In this document: positions 37,901 through 48,800 of the stretch, one piece after another
How the letters are laid out: the number at the start of each line of letters is the position of its first letter
Position numbering within the stretch: position 1 is the stretch's first letter
Assembly: GCF_025612915.1 (NCBI RefSeq)
Contig: NC_069116.1
Coordinates: 41,447,090 to 41,511,089, forward strand
Direction: 5' to 3'
Length of the DNA: 64,000 bases
Origin: Magallana angulata
Taxonomy: Eukaryota; Mollusca; Bivalvia; Ostreida; Ostreidae
Notes under the pieces: model-generated
Told to the model about the DNA's origin: nothing
What the model saw: only the letters and a program-made list of their open reading frames with translations
Database searches by the model: none
Program-made: the position numbers and the translations under genes

Positions 37901-38287
37901 TTGAAATTTTCATACGTTTTTCATTTTTTAGGTACCAGCCTAACCGAGTACAAACTTCTTACTTTCACAGGAGTTTACTAAATGTATAATGCGTATATTG
38001 TCTTTTCCACAAGTTTGTACTCGGTTAGGCTGACAGTAAACAAAGGCTTTAAAATGAATGCCTGTACTCGATTTACTATACAAAATCACGAATGTCTGCT
38101 GACCCCTACTATGTTTTAAAACTTCGTGCTTTTCATAAACAATAATTTCAGCGCTAGAACTTGTTAATTCTTATGGAATAGATACCAATAGATAATGTTA
38201 AGAAAAAAAATATGCTTAATTTGATTCTTCATTTTTTCACTTTTCACCGGGGCCCATAAGTGCACTCGTCCTTTTCAAATTAAGCAT
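35000..38287. other. Spacer without a recognised gene
   Basis: AT-rich; the open stretches are short and without domain character. It contains a small hairpin (37936-38032) and, near 36640-36690, a piece resembling the ends of the 41031-41515 element (GAGCTCTGTATGTCGTTTAT). Confidence 0.5.
37936..38032. repeat. Short foldback with 22-bp perfect arms
   Basis: CAGCCTAACCGAGTACAAAC-TT at 37936-37957 is exactly inverted at 38011-38032, with about 53 bp between. It could be a solo MITE. Confidence 0.85.
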
Positions 38288-38291
38288 TTAA

Positions 38292-38748
38292 GGTAGTCCA
38301 TCCATAACCGAGGTGAATTTTACAATTTTGACTGATATTGACTACATTAAATACGTATTTTGAAATTAATTTGAGGCTGACATAAACCAAACTCGGGAAT
38401 ATGTGTGTAGTCAATTAAATAACCGTTTTGTACTTGGAACTATTTTAAAGAATTGTCTGCCCCTCGCAAAATTAATGAAAAAATCAATGTCCAAAAATAG
38501 GTACGGTAAATTAAGATTTTTTGGGGCATTTTCAAAGAAAGGGAAAGCTTTTGCAACTATTTACTGAGCTTTGTTAGAAAATTAGTTGTACTATAAAAAT
38601 ATATATAGAAATGCACTTTTTCCATAGACTTCAATGATAAGTTCAAGATGTGATAAATTTGTTAATAGGCAACATTTTTTACAAAAAATAAAAAATGAAT
38701 CTCTTTTATTTAATTAACCCTTAAAATCGCAAAGATGCATGGACTGCC
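38292..38748. mobile_element. TTAA-flanked short inverted-repeat element
   Basis: Flanked by TTAA at 38288-38291 and 38749-38752, with short inverted ends GGTAGTCCAT and ATGGACTGCC (one mismatch). TTAA target duplications are typical of piggyBac-type transposons. No coding content. Confidence 0.5.
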
Positions 38749-38752
38749 TTAA

Positions 38753-39603
38753 AGCTGACATGAATTCATAAAAGCATTTGGTCGCTATATTATTTTCGAT
38801 CGCTCCTCTACTGCCACTGGGGCATATATACCGGTTGAGAAAGTTAGGGTCGGTTGCTTTCCGATCGAGGCATTCACGTTGCACGGACTTCTAAATGCAT
38901 GAACTACACATTGTAGTAAAATGTAGTAACAAAGAATAAAGAAAACAACAATCAATGAAATACAAAATATATTTATTCTTCGAAAGGATGTCCAAGGTAT
39001 CCGTATTATTTTGCACAGACTGTGCTGACTTATTTCGCATGCACATCGAACACGTGTGTCGTTCATACAGAGTGCATAACGTCTGTATCTTCTTGAAAAC
39101 CCCGACGACACTACTTCCAACACAGTAGCTGAATGATAGTAAATATAAGAAAGTAACAACGTTTCCATCCGTTCCTTCAAAAAACTCCCCGTTTATAAAA
39201 TCCATTCGATAATTGACATTGCTCGATCTGCAACAGTGTGTGGTTTGCGCATGTGCGATGTTATAACATACACAGGAAAACGGTCTACAATTATCGAGGA
39301 AATTTTGAAGTATCTGCGCCTGGATTTCAGCCTGTCTTGTTTCGTCGTATTGGACATATCTTGCCAGTGCAGTGGTTGTCATATTATTTTTCTTCAAAAC
39401 GCTTTTCTTATCACCATGCGTCTTTTCGTCCAAGGTAACGTGTTCGGGTGTATGAAATTCCTGAATGCGGTGAAGCATGAATAGTATTCTCGGCCTTATA
39501 TAGGGTGATGTAGCGATGAACAGAACAATAGAAATCGACAACTAATATGGCGGTAGTCGGAGATAAAAGGGAAATAATGCGTATTTATGAATTCATGTCA
39601 GCT
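38753..39603. mobile_element. TTAA-flanked element with 20-bp perfect inverted ends and an internal ORF
   Basis: AGCTGACATGAATTCATAAA at 38753-38772 is exactly inverted at 39584-39603. TTAA flanks both sides (38749-38752, shared with the neighbour element, and 39604-39607). The 851-bp interior holds a TATA box (39495-39502, minus) and open minus-strand frames with a hydrophobic segment. The TTAA flanks suggest piggyBac-type mobilisation; there is no transposase here. Confidence 0.7.
38785..39480 (-). other. Possible cargo gene inside the TTAA element (two overlapping frames)
   Basis: A TATA box at 39495-39502 points into two overlapping minus-strand frames. One is open through 39541-38891 with methionines at 39478 and 39379 and a low-complexity hydrophobic end. 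The other runs 39180-38785 and looks more protein-like late on: a Cys-containing polar part (NDTRVRCACEISQHSLC), one strong membrane segment (NIFCISLIVVFFILCYYILL) and a polar tail ending EERSKII. No family recognised. It may be a membrane-protein gene, a decayed one, or chance. Confidence 0.3.
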
Positions 39604-39715
39604 TTAAATATGGGCTTCAATATACTGAAGAAATATATAACCATTAATGATATACTTTTATGAAAATTATCACCATTGGTTTTTTTTCTGATTTGTCTTT
39701 TCTGAAGTATTTTAA

Positions 39716-39748
<33 letters not shown>

Positions 39749-39842
39749 ATTCTGATCACATTTTATCCGTCGTCCGTCTGTCCGTCTGTCTGTCCGTCTG
39801 TAAACTTTTTACATTTTGAACTTCTTCTCTAAAACCGCTTGT

Positions 39843-39874
<32 letters not shown>

Positions 39875-40157
39875 TTATGGGAGGGCAAATATAAATTGCA
39901 GAAATAAAAGTCCGATCTGTATTCAAAGCGGAGAAAACCTTGAAACTGTAGAAAAAGGGGGTGCATTTTTAAAAATCTTCTTCTTAAGAACTACTGAGTC
40001 CAATTCAACGTAGTTTAGCATAAATTATCTTTATCGGAAGGAAAACATGAATTGCAAAAATTAAGGGATAATTCTGTTTCAAATCTGAGTTATTACGAAA
40101 ATAATAAAAAAGGAAAGGCGTGTTTCAATCAGTTTAATAGCTTCGAGTTCGGCATCT

Positions 40158-40372
40158 GGTAAAATGGGTAGGCAAGACTTGGCCTGGGCAAAACAAAAGA
40201 TTGGCAGTTATTAATCTGCCAATCTTATTAAAATTTCAGGATATTTGATGGACCAGTATATCTGTATTCGCTGTAAATATTGCTGCAAAATAATACGTAT
40301 TTGGAATTGACGATTGCCGATCTGCCCCGGCTTTTATTTTGCCACGGCCCGGGTTTGCATACCCATTTTACC
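40158..40372. mobile_element. MITE-like inverted-repeat element nested in the 4.4-kb repeat
   Basis: GGTAAAATGGGTAGGCAA at the left end is matched inversely by TTTGCATACCCATTTTACC at the right end. Inside is a second small hairpin (AAGATTGGCAG ... CTGCCAATCTT). 215 bp, no coding content. Confidence 0.65.
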
Positions 40373-41030
40373 AAGACTCGTATTCCATACTTCTAAAACG
40401 AGGTTCTTTGTTTAAAGCAGCCATGACATTATACGAAAAAGAGTCGATCTGACTATGATGAATTTGCTTGTTGTGCAACAGTTCGCGTATGAAGGGAAAT
40501 TTTTGAAACATGCAAAATATATTGGTGCCGATTTTGTAAAGTAAATTGAGGCTAAATATTTCAATGCGTTGACAGTTTTCACACATGACGTTGGTGTTAG
40601 CTTGTTCTGATTTTCGTTACGTTTTCATTGTTTATGCTTTGTAACCTGGGAACTATCATCTGTATTTCGTGATTTTTACGTATCAAATCAAACAAAGACT
40701 TCGGTAAATCAAACAGTTAACTGTTTACCTGCGCAAATTAAGCAAAATCTGATGTATCAAAAAAGTACTGAAATACAATTCATTCTATCGGTAATTCGGC
40801 ATTATCTTTTGCGTAATGGTAGATTAATGCAATAAGTTTTGTTAAGATCCTCGGCATTTTCTCGAGTTTATTCAGTTTAAATAGAGTTTGATACCGCTGA
40901 CGGAAATATGTAGGTATATATACATGTATATATATGATTTATTTCGAAAAAATAAATTGTGTTCTTTATTTGTTATAGTGCATGTTTCTTGTGTTTTAAT
41001 TGTGTACAATTTCTATTTACTAACCATATT

Positions 41031-41515
41031 TGAGTGTTAAGCTTCGAATTATAAGCAAGATACAGAGATTTGCTCACAATTCTATGTTTGTACACAGATC
41101 TTAAAAACTAAAGATTAAAAAAGTAAAAAAATTGTCAATATTTTTAAAGAAAATTTTCAAAGTCTGTTCTTCCAGAAACCAACTTTAACAACTTATTGTA
41201 TTGTAAACTTAACCTTTTTATGTCATTATTACTCCTACTGTACATGTGATCCTTGACTGTGTTTGTGTACATTTGTACAAATGTATAAACTGATTTTGAA
41301 CCTCAAATACCAGTGGACTGGTCTTGAGTGAATAAAAGAATTGAAAATCTTAGGCCATTCTTTTTTTCCATTTTAAATGCTGAATAGGAAATACGAAGTT
41401 AAAAATCTTAAGCTGAATGTAATAAACTCATGTGAAAAAATATGACTCAAACCTAGGCGAACTGTGAGCTCTGTATCTTGCTTATAATTCTACGATTGAC
41501 GCTGAATTTTGGTTG
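41031..41515. mobile_element. Inverted-repeat element of about 485 bp
   Basis: GAATTATAAGCAAGATACAG-AG at 41046-41067 is exactly inverted at about 41470-41491, and similarity extends outward (GAGTGTTAAGCTTC versus AGCGTCAATCGTA). No coding content. Confidence 0.65.
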
Positions 41516-41639
41516 AACATTAGAAATTGAATATGAATTAGAGTATGTTAACTAGATCTCGTTACAAGTAACGATTAGGTCTTCCGTCCGATTTTGTTTT
41601 ATGCGATACAATGAAATATCGATACTCTCTGAAAAATCT

Positions 41640-43350
41640 AAGGTCCTGGTAAAACTAGGTTTTTTGTCTCGAGACCGGAAACGGGCGAACGGAAGTGATT
41701 AATGAAAATTAAAGCTAGGTTTTTTGTATACATTTGCCTAGTGTACATCACTGTTTATTATCCTAGATGAAACACCAAAGACAATCGGTTAAACTTGTTA
41801 AAATCATGAATTGTATGAACTCTTCTCGTGAGTACCGGAAATGACGGTTGAAAAAAGAAACCCGATAAACACATCTTTAATCAATTCTCTATCATTCATA
41901 AATGTTCGTGTCTCAATCACCTACAGAGACTAAAATCTCGCGGGTATCAAATTTGTAAAAAGGATAAGTACCTAAAATATTTGATATAACTCACCGGAAG
42001 TAGAATATGTTTCCTTATTTAACACATATAAGATCGTGTAATGATATACCGGTATTCATTCCATGTAAAAAAAAAACATTTTTAAGTGCTTCCAGTGACG
42101 ACCGGAAGTGACCACGATTCAAACAAAATAATGTAAACCATGGATACATACTTAGGGCTATCATCCCACAAAGAATGGTTGTTCATATCATCACTGTTTT
42201 TCAGATCTCGTAGAGTCATTGTTTTTTTTTTCTCTTGACAGAAAACGGACATACGGAAATGCTCAGTGAAAATAAAAACTTAGTGTTTCTTGAACATTAG
42301 ACACTTGGCCTTTATTGTTTATGAATTGTACTAAAATTGTCATAGGAAAACAGTTAAGCTTTCAAACCGCTGGATTTGTTTTAACCCTTCCGGTGAGGAC
42401 CGGAAGTGACGGTTGACAAAATGAAAGCAATTAAACGCACATTTCTATCGAATGTCTATTATCTATATAAGTTTTGTGTGTTGATCACTATACTCTCTGA
42501 GATTTCGTGGGTAAAACATTTGTTTAAAAAACGCTTTCTGAGATATTTGAGATATCTCACCGGAAGTAGAATTTTTTGGTTATTATTTTACATCGGACAC
42601 ATGACATTTGTAAGGTTTATTAATTATATTTCAATTCTATATGAAACAAATTAAATGCAAAATAAAAAAAATTGAAATGCTTCCGGTGACGACCGAAAGT
42701 TATGACAAACAAAACAAAATAATTTAAAGACATCTACAACTATAGTTCTATAATCCTACAAAGTCTGAATTCTCAAATCCTTATCATTTTTGAGATCCCA
42801 ATGTCACAAGTTTGTTATCGCGGGACAGGAAACGGACGACAGGAAAGGAACTTTGAAAAAATGAAAAATTGGATTCTTGAGATATACATGTAATTTATTT
42901 CTATCACTCCTAAAAATTTCAAGAAAATCTATTGAACCGTCACTGAGAAATTGTGTGTACAAAAAAGGGGAACAAAATTCGTACCCAATTTTCGAGCCAT
43001 AGTGAGCTCTCACGAACGGCGCCAATGTCGTAAAACAAAAACAATAGGCACAACTTCAGACTATGGTCTACCTATCCTGAAAATTTCATATTCATATCTC
43101 TGATAATTTTGAGATGAAGCGTGCACAAAATGGGTGGAAAAAGTGACAAAATCAGCAATAAATCGGTACCGGAAGTGACGACGGCAAAAATATTATAAAC
43201 AAAATAAATTCAGATCACTTCCTATCATCTGTGAAAAAATTGTGTAAATCGGTTGGGTAGTTTCCGAGAAATTTGTGGAAAAAAATATAATAATAAGAAA
43301 CTGTACGAAAACTATAAGGTCTTCCGTTGGAAATACTTGTACAAACAAAA
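41640..43350. repeat. Diverged long-period repeat with ACCGGAAGTGACG motifs
   Basis: The motif ACCGGAAGTGACGG or a close variant recurs at about 41834, 42100, 42400 and 43168, alternating with CACCGGAAGTAGAAT (about 41993 and 42560). Blocks starting GACGGTTGA at about 41843 and 42412 align over 150 bp or more, a spacing of roughly 567 bp. It lies inside the 4.4-kb repeat. Confidence 0.6.
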
Positions 43351-44100
43351 TAAAAGAATGATATTCTGTATATACCTACTCTCTGGGGCCCCCTCTTTAT
43401 ATAAATAATGTGAAATCTACATCAATTTTGATTGTTATTCAGACACGAGTAAATAAAAACGACATCTTTAAAACAGTTTCCATAGTTCTGACACATTTCT
43501 GTTGCGGGGATAAAGTAATTATTGCTATTCCTAAGAAAATATCACAGCGGAAAATTATCCTGGTTTGTACGCGAGGTAAATAACGGTCATTTAATTATAA
43601 TGGAGAAGACAAATTAAATTTTTGAATGTTTCTAATTTGAGGAATTGAGCACATTGAGGTACACTTTTCTTTTTCACATCTACACATGTAGGATTTTTTA
43701 AATATAAAACAATAACTATTATATATTTTTTTAAATACAATATCTAATAAGTAGTTGATGAAAAAGATGTACCTATATGCTCTCATATATTTTGATCGCT
43801 TTACAAAGTGGGGGGGGGGGGGGCAGAACGAAAAAATAAGGAATTGGAAGTTAACAACTTAAGTGTACCCCTACCAAATGTTTAGTTTTATATCTTGCGT
43901 AGGATTTTCTTATTCTGGTAAAAAATAGTATTTCATGAAGGTACAATGTCAAAGATTACGTGTATGCAAAAATAAGTGTAAATTCGAATACTTTACAATA
44001 TTTATTTTTTGTTATTCTACCGAGGGACCATATGGCACAATATCTTTTGAACGCCCATTGTTGCTTGGGTGAGCGATGTGGCCCCATGGGCCTCTTGTTT

Positions 44101-44859
44101 TATAGGTGCTGTTAATTAACAGCTAACGTCTAAAACATAATTGCTCTGGTTAATTCATGGATGTATGCACAATCAGACTGTTACCAATACATTGTATTCA
44201 ACCATATTAACAATAAATGTATTAATCAGTTCTTTTTTCACCTTTATTATGTGTAATTCTAAGCTCTTTTACATACACACTCATTTCACATAAGAAAGTT
44301 TGTTTAAAAGACATATAGCAAATACGTTATTCAAAACAGAAAACATTTCAAATATTTTAATTTCCTAGGATTCAGAAATGGTTAAAAACCTTAACTGGGC
44401 CCCAATATGAACAGTTTGCTGTGTTTTAAATATTATTTTGCCGTTTATAAATTTAATAAAATAAGTTGGCTTACGACCAAAAATTATTCCATGCTGATGA
44501 CACAGAAAATTATATCACAGCTAAGATAAATAAAGCCGAAGCAAAGTAAATTTATTTAGATAAGTTCCTTGATATGGTTCCATTATGTCAAAACGTGTTA
44601 TTGATGCGTATGTACTATCAGCAATTGCTAAATAAAGCATCAAAAGTCAGTTTTTTCCGGCTACATTTTTCTGTCACAAAAGCCTCTTTACTTCCCGTAT
44701 AGATTAGTATCTCGACACTGGTATTAGAAATAATTGTACACCAAGATAACTACGATAGCAAATAATCAAAGAATAATGTAAAATTGCAGTTGTTTATTTG
44801 ATGTTAACATTTTACATATGCAGCATTTTGGTTAAAGTCCAGGGAATCAGGAAGGAGAT
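44101..44859. other. Spacer and 3' region of the next minus-strand gene
   Basis: AT-rich. A minus-strand AATAAA at about 44797-44792 is the likely poly(A) signal of the Met-Gly-Asn gene. Nothing else recognised. Confidence 0.5.
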
Positions 44860-45634
44860 TTACATGTAAGAAGCTGAAATAGACAAAGAAGATGTACGTT
44901 TAATTAAAAACTAATCAACAAATATTTTTGTACCAATTCGCATCAGAATGTTTAATAATTTAAATTATACTTACATTTCATTGACATACCTGTTTAAAGA
45001 AAAAAAAGATATCCATGAATTACTGCATGCCTCATTAAATGGTTCAATCTCATTACCATACTATTCCTATATCTAATGTTCTTATTTCTCTTATTGTAAC
45101 TTACCTCCCATACCGCCCATGTTTCCGCCCATTGGCATCATGTTTCCACCCATTGGCATCATGTTGCCACCCATTGGCATCATGTTACCACCCATTGGCA
45201 TCATGTTACCACCCATACTGCCCATGGATCCCATTGAATTCATACCCATCATGGCTTTCATCATTTTACCCATTGGCATCATTCCATTTCCCATGGAACC
45301 CATTCCACCCATTGACATCATGTTTCCACCCATTGGCATCATGTTACCACCCATTGGCATCATGTTGCCGCCCATTGGCATCATGTTACCACCCATGGGC
45401 ATCATGTTACCGCCCATATTTCCACCCATTGGCATCATGTTACCGCCCATACCTGTATTTGATAAATAATAATAAAATTACTACGTATTTAATTTGAAAC
45501 GAAAATTTTAAATCTTGTAACGAAAAACTGTTAGGATACAGTATATTATCATGAAACTTACCAGGTCCATAGCCTCTGGCACAGACCATGGCAACAGCCA
45601 TAACAGCGGTGACAATGCGCAAAAGAGAAGCCAT
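44860..45634 (-). CDS. Met-Gly-Asn heptad-repeat secreted protein, 4 coding exons, 149 aa
   Basis: Coding exons 45562-45634, 45105-45452, 44975-44989 and 44860-44873 (minus), after a non-coding exon whose donor is at 45735. The start codon is directly after the acceptor (TTTTTTAG|ATG). Signal peptide MASLLRIVTAVMAVAMVCA, then RGYGPG, phase-1 intron. The large exon is an array of the heptad MGGNMMP (about 11 copies) interrupted by MGKMMKAMMGMNSMGSMGS. By my count 46 of the 119 residues in this open stretch are Met. There is no Cys and almost no charge or aromatic residue. A 15-nt micro-exon (GMSMK) and a last exon (SSYM) close the frame. The Gly/Met composition recalls scallop abductin, the hinge-ligament elastomer with GGFGGMGGGX repeats; a ligament or shell role is inference. 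Confidence 0.85.
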
Positions 45635-45809
45635 CTAAAAAATAACCATTTAAACAGGTACTGCAATGTTCGCTTCAACAGTAAATATAAGAATTGAATT
45701 GAATTAAAATGCAAATAAATAGTTACGAACTTACCTTTGATGAACTGGTGGATTGATTCTTTCCAATAGGAGGAATGGAACAATGTACGGAATTGATTTC
45801 CAGGACGGG

Positions 45810-45817
45810 TTTATATA
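45810..45817 (-). promoter_or_regulatory. TATA box of the Met-Gly-Asn gene
   Basis: TATATAAA in the context AACTATATAAACCCG, matching the promoter of the gene at 51193-52410 (AACTATATAAACCC). Confidence 0.75.
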
Positions 45818-45899
45818 GTTAGGGTTTACAATGAATTTCCGGGCAGAAGGGCGGGGATTGGACAGAGTTGTACATGATTTTGTTGTTTGACACCTGAAC

Positions 45900-48800
45900 T
45901 TGACATTTTTACACGCTTGTTTTCTTTTATATCCCACACAAATAGTTCAAAATATTTAACAAACATTGTATTTTGCAGTGTTTGTTGTTAAATTGGGACA
46001 ACCTTAACATACATTACCTCTTTTATTGTTGACTTTATTCTCCCAAATCGTCACGATTACGTCTTTAATTGCTTTTGCCCAATTTAAATGCTGACTTTTG
46101 TATTTTGATAAAAATCAATTATTATAAAAATCCTTAGCACTTTATTAGTAAAGATTTACAATTTTTACATACAAATTTTATTTTTCATTAAGAATTTAGC
46201 CATGATGACGACAAGAGAGTTTGAAGCTAAAAAGAATCAGTTTAATTTTTTCATTTTAATTTTTATACATCATAGCAGGCATTTACTACTGTTAATTTTC
46301 AACATTTGCATTATTATACAAATATGCATAAACCATTATGTGAAAGTGTTCATTGTTTTCAATATGCAACCTTACTTTTATAATCATAGGTTTTTATTTT
46401 ATTGCACCCCCCCCCCCCCAAAAAAAAAATTTTTTTTTCTTTTAAATCATTTTTGTCAACACATCTTGAATATGAATACAGATGAACCGTAAATAGCGTA
46501 TCAAAATGATAATAATAGAAAAAGTTATAAAACTTGTTCAGATTATTTATCGGAATTATATGAATGTAAACAAAGTCTTTGATACATTTCTTTTTAAAAA
46601 AAAAACAGTTCTGAACCACATGATATAAAAAGTGAAATCTGCATATGGCTATTTATTCCTGTGTCTTGCAATATATTAAACTGTAAATGGAATTAAATAG
46701 TAAAAAAGTAAATGGAATTAAATGAAATGGATTTAAATAGAGTTTTTTTGAAGTTTCATTTCATTTTACGGACACAATTTAAATGTTTTTAAAAACTTTC
46801 GTAACCCCCCCCCCCCCATCTATCTATCCTTCTTATCAATCTGTTTAAACACTCTTTGAGTGTCCCTTTTTCTTAAGTTTTTTGCCTTCTGGTGTACGTA
46901 ATGAAAGTGTATCACATGTATTATTAACTTTTGAAAAATATTAAAAAGGATAAAAATGTAATGAATTTTTAAATTGACATCTGTTATAACAATCGATGTT
47001 GTCATCAGTTGTTCTAATTTGATGTGAATTTGTGTAGTTTTTCTTGTTCTTCAAGATCAGTTTTATTATGAGTTGACACATGCGAAATGGAAAAAAACCT
47101 CACATCCTCTCTTAATTATATTAAGTAAAGTTTATCTATCAAAGACCTTAAACAAAAATGTTTTGTGGTAAATAATTAAACGATATATTTTTGAAAGAAT
47201 ATCTATATAATCTCCAGAGTTTAAAGCATACTTTTTGCATAATTTCAGAACTAGTAGAAAAGGACATTATGTCTCTAAATGTGTAAACATTTTTGCTGAC
47301 ATAATCATTTAAATGCATTATTATAAAATAAATGTGATCTAGGATCAAAAATTGTCAACCAACTAAATGCTGGACTGCAACAAATTATCATTCACTAGAT
47401 GATATCCCGCGCAATCATGGAAATTCACACTGTACACATTAATATGATACAATGTTTAATATGACGAAAACTGGATATTTTGTTCATTTTTGTACATCCT
47501 TTGTTCAAAAGTTTTCTTAATTGCTTTCTAAGCCTATTCTGTTAAATTGAAATACAAACACAACAGCATAAAAAAAGGAGTATGGCAGCTTATTTGATAA
47601 ATTCCACTGTCTAAAAACATAATTTAGGAGAAAAAACTGTTTTAATTGGAAACAACTGGGGAGGGGGTCACCCCTACCCCAAATTCAACTTTCCCATTTA
47701 ATGTATACATCATTTATTCATATCGACCGTCTATGATTTAGATATTAATGTATAAGGTTTACTACTCTACAATTCTGTCTGCTATGAAATATATGAAATT
47801 AAAAAAAAAATCCGCTGGCGCATGCTTATCTATTTCGATATTTAAAACTAAAGTTGTCAGATCTAAAGTATATGTTCGATGGTTCATTAGCCCTACACTT
47901 TCCGCCATGACATTAGAAGTCAACCCGCGTTCCTAGGTACCCCGTTCTGGAAAGTTCTTCCCATCAACATTTTTAAATCGCATTAAATTTTTCCATAATA
48001 TTTATTAACTTTTTTATTAACCAAAGATATCCAATCCAAGGTATCTGCCAGCAATGCTTGATGAATCGTCCTATAATGTACATTCGCCATGACGTTAATT
48101 AGTCAATCCGCGTTGTTTTTTTTTTGGTTACCCCGTTCTGGTAAGTTCAATTCCATTCTCTCCAATGCCGTGCTTCGCAAGCGCTCTATCCATCAAAATA
48201 CTAAAATTGCGCGTTCAAGGAACAAATTGCCTTATTTCATTTATTTAACATTTGTATATAGTCTTAACTTCGGTGTATATTCTAAGTAAGATCCCAGTAA
48301 ATATATTCACCCATTGCGTAATCATTCAATATCATTACATGGTTAGCAAATATTTTGATGCAAATTTCTACTGACTTGGATCCGCCAAAGCGTGTCCACC
48401 AACCTACTCTCTTTTTGCTATTTCGGACTGATTTATCGATAATGGAGGTAGGTTTTTCATTAATTTTACAATAACTTCTTATCAGGTAAAATTCAATTAT
48501 AGCCTACAGACATTATATGTCTCGTGTTGAAATACTAAAGGTGCATGCTGTTACTCTGGTGCAGGCCTGTTTGAGTTTATTGGCAAAATGTCTTAATTTA
48601 TAAGACTACAAATTTAACTTTTAAATTTCAGACTATAATTGGGTGTGGGGATCCAAATATTTTAGCTTTAAAATGTGAAAAGTCTCTTATGCCTTTATAC
48701 GGCTCTCTTCTTTAAAAGAAGATTATTTTTGTCTAAAAATGGCCAAGACCATAAAACCCGCTTTACACATAATTTCATTTAGTATACGTAGATTATGTCA

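Larger units (their letters stand above)
39718..44100 (+). mobile_element. 4.4-kb interspersed repeat (AGCTCACCTGAGCT ... GGGCCTCTTGTTT)
   Basis: The 5' end is a small hairpin (AGCTCACCTGAGCT gaa AGCTCAAGTGAGCT) followed by a CCGTC-rich stretch. The 3' end reads TTGGGTGAGCGATGTGGCCC then CATGGGCCTCTTGTTT. The same two ends frame a 190-bp copy in RPA1 intron 16, which supports these borders. The interior has no transposase or polymerase frame; it carries long-period internal repeats and two nested inverted-repeat elements. I cannot assign a superfamily. Confidence 0.55.

Noticed and set aside
45039-45497. Plus-strand frames over the Met-Gly-Asn exon (Pro/Leu/Cys-rich and Pro/Ile-rich)
   Set aside because: Same shadow effect of a short repeat whose unit length is a multiple of three, which keeps all frames open.
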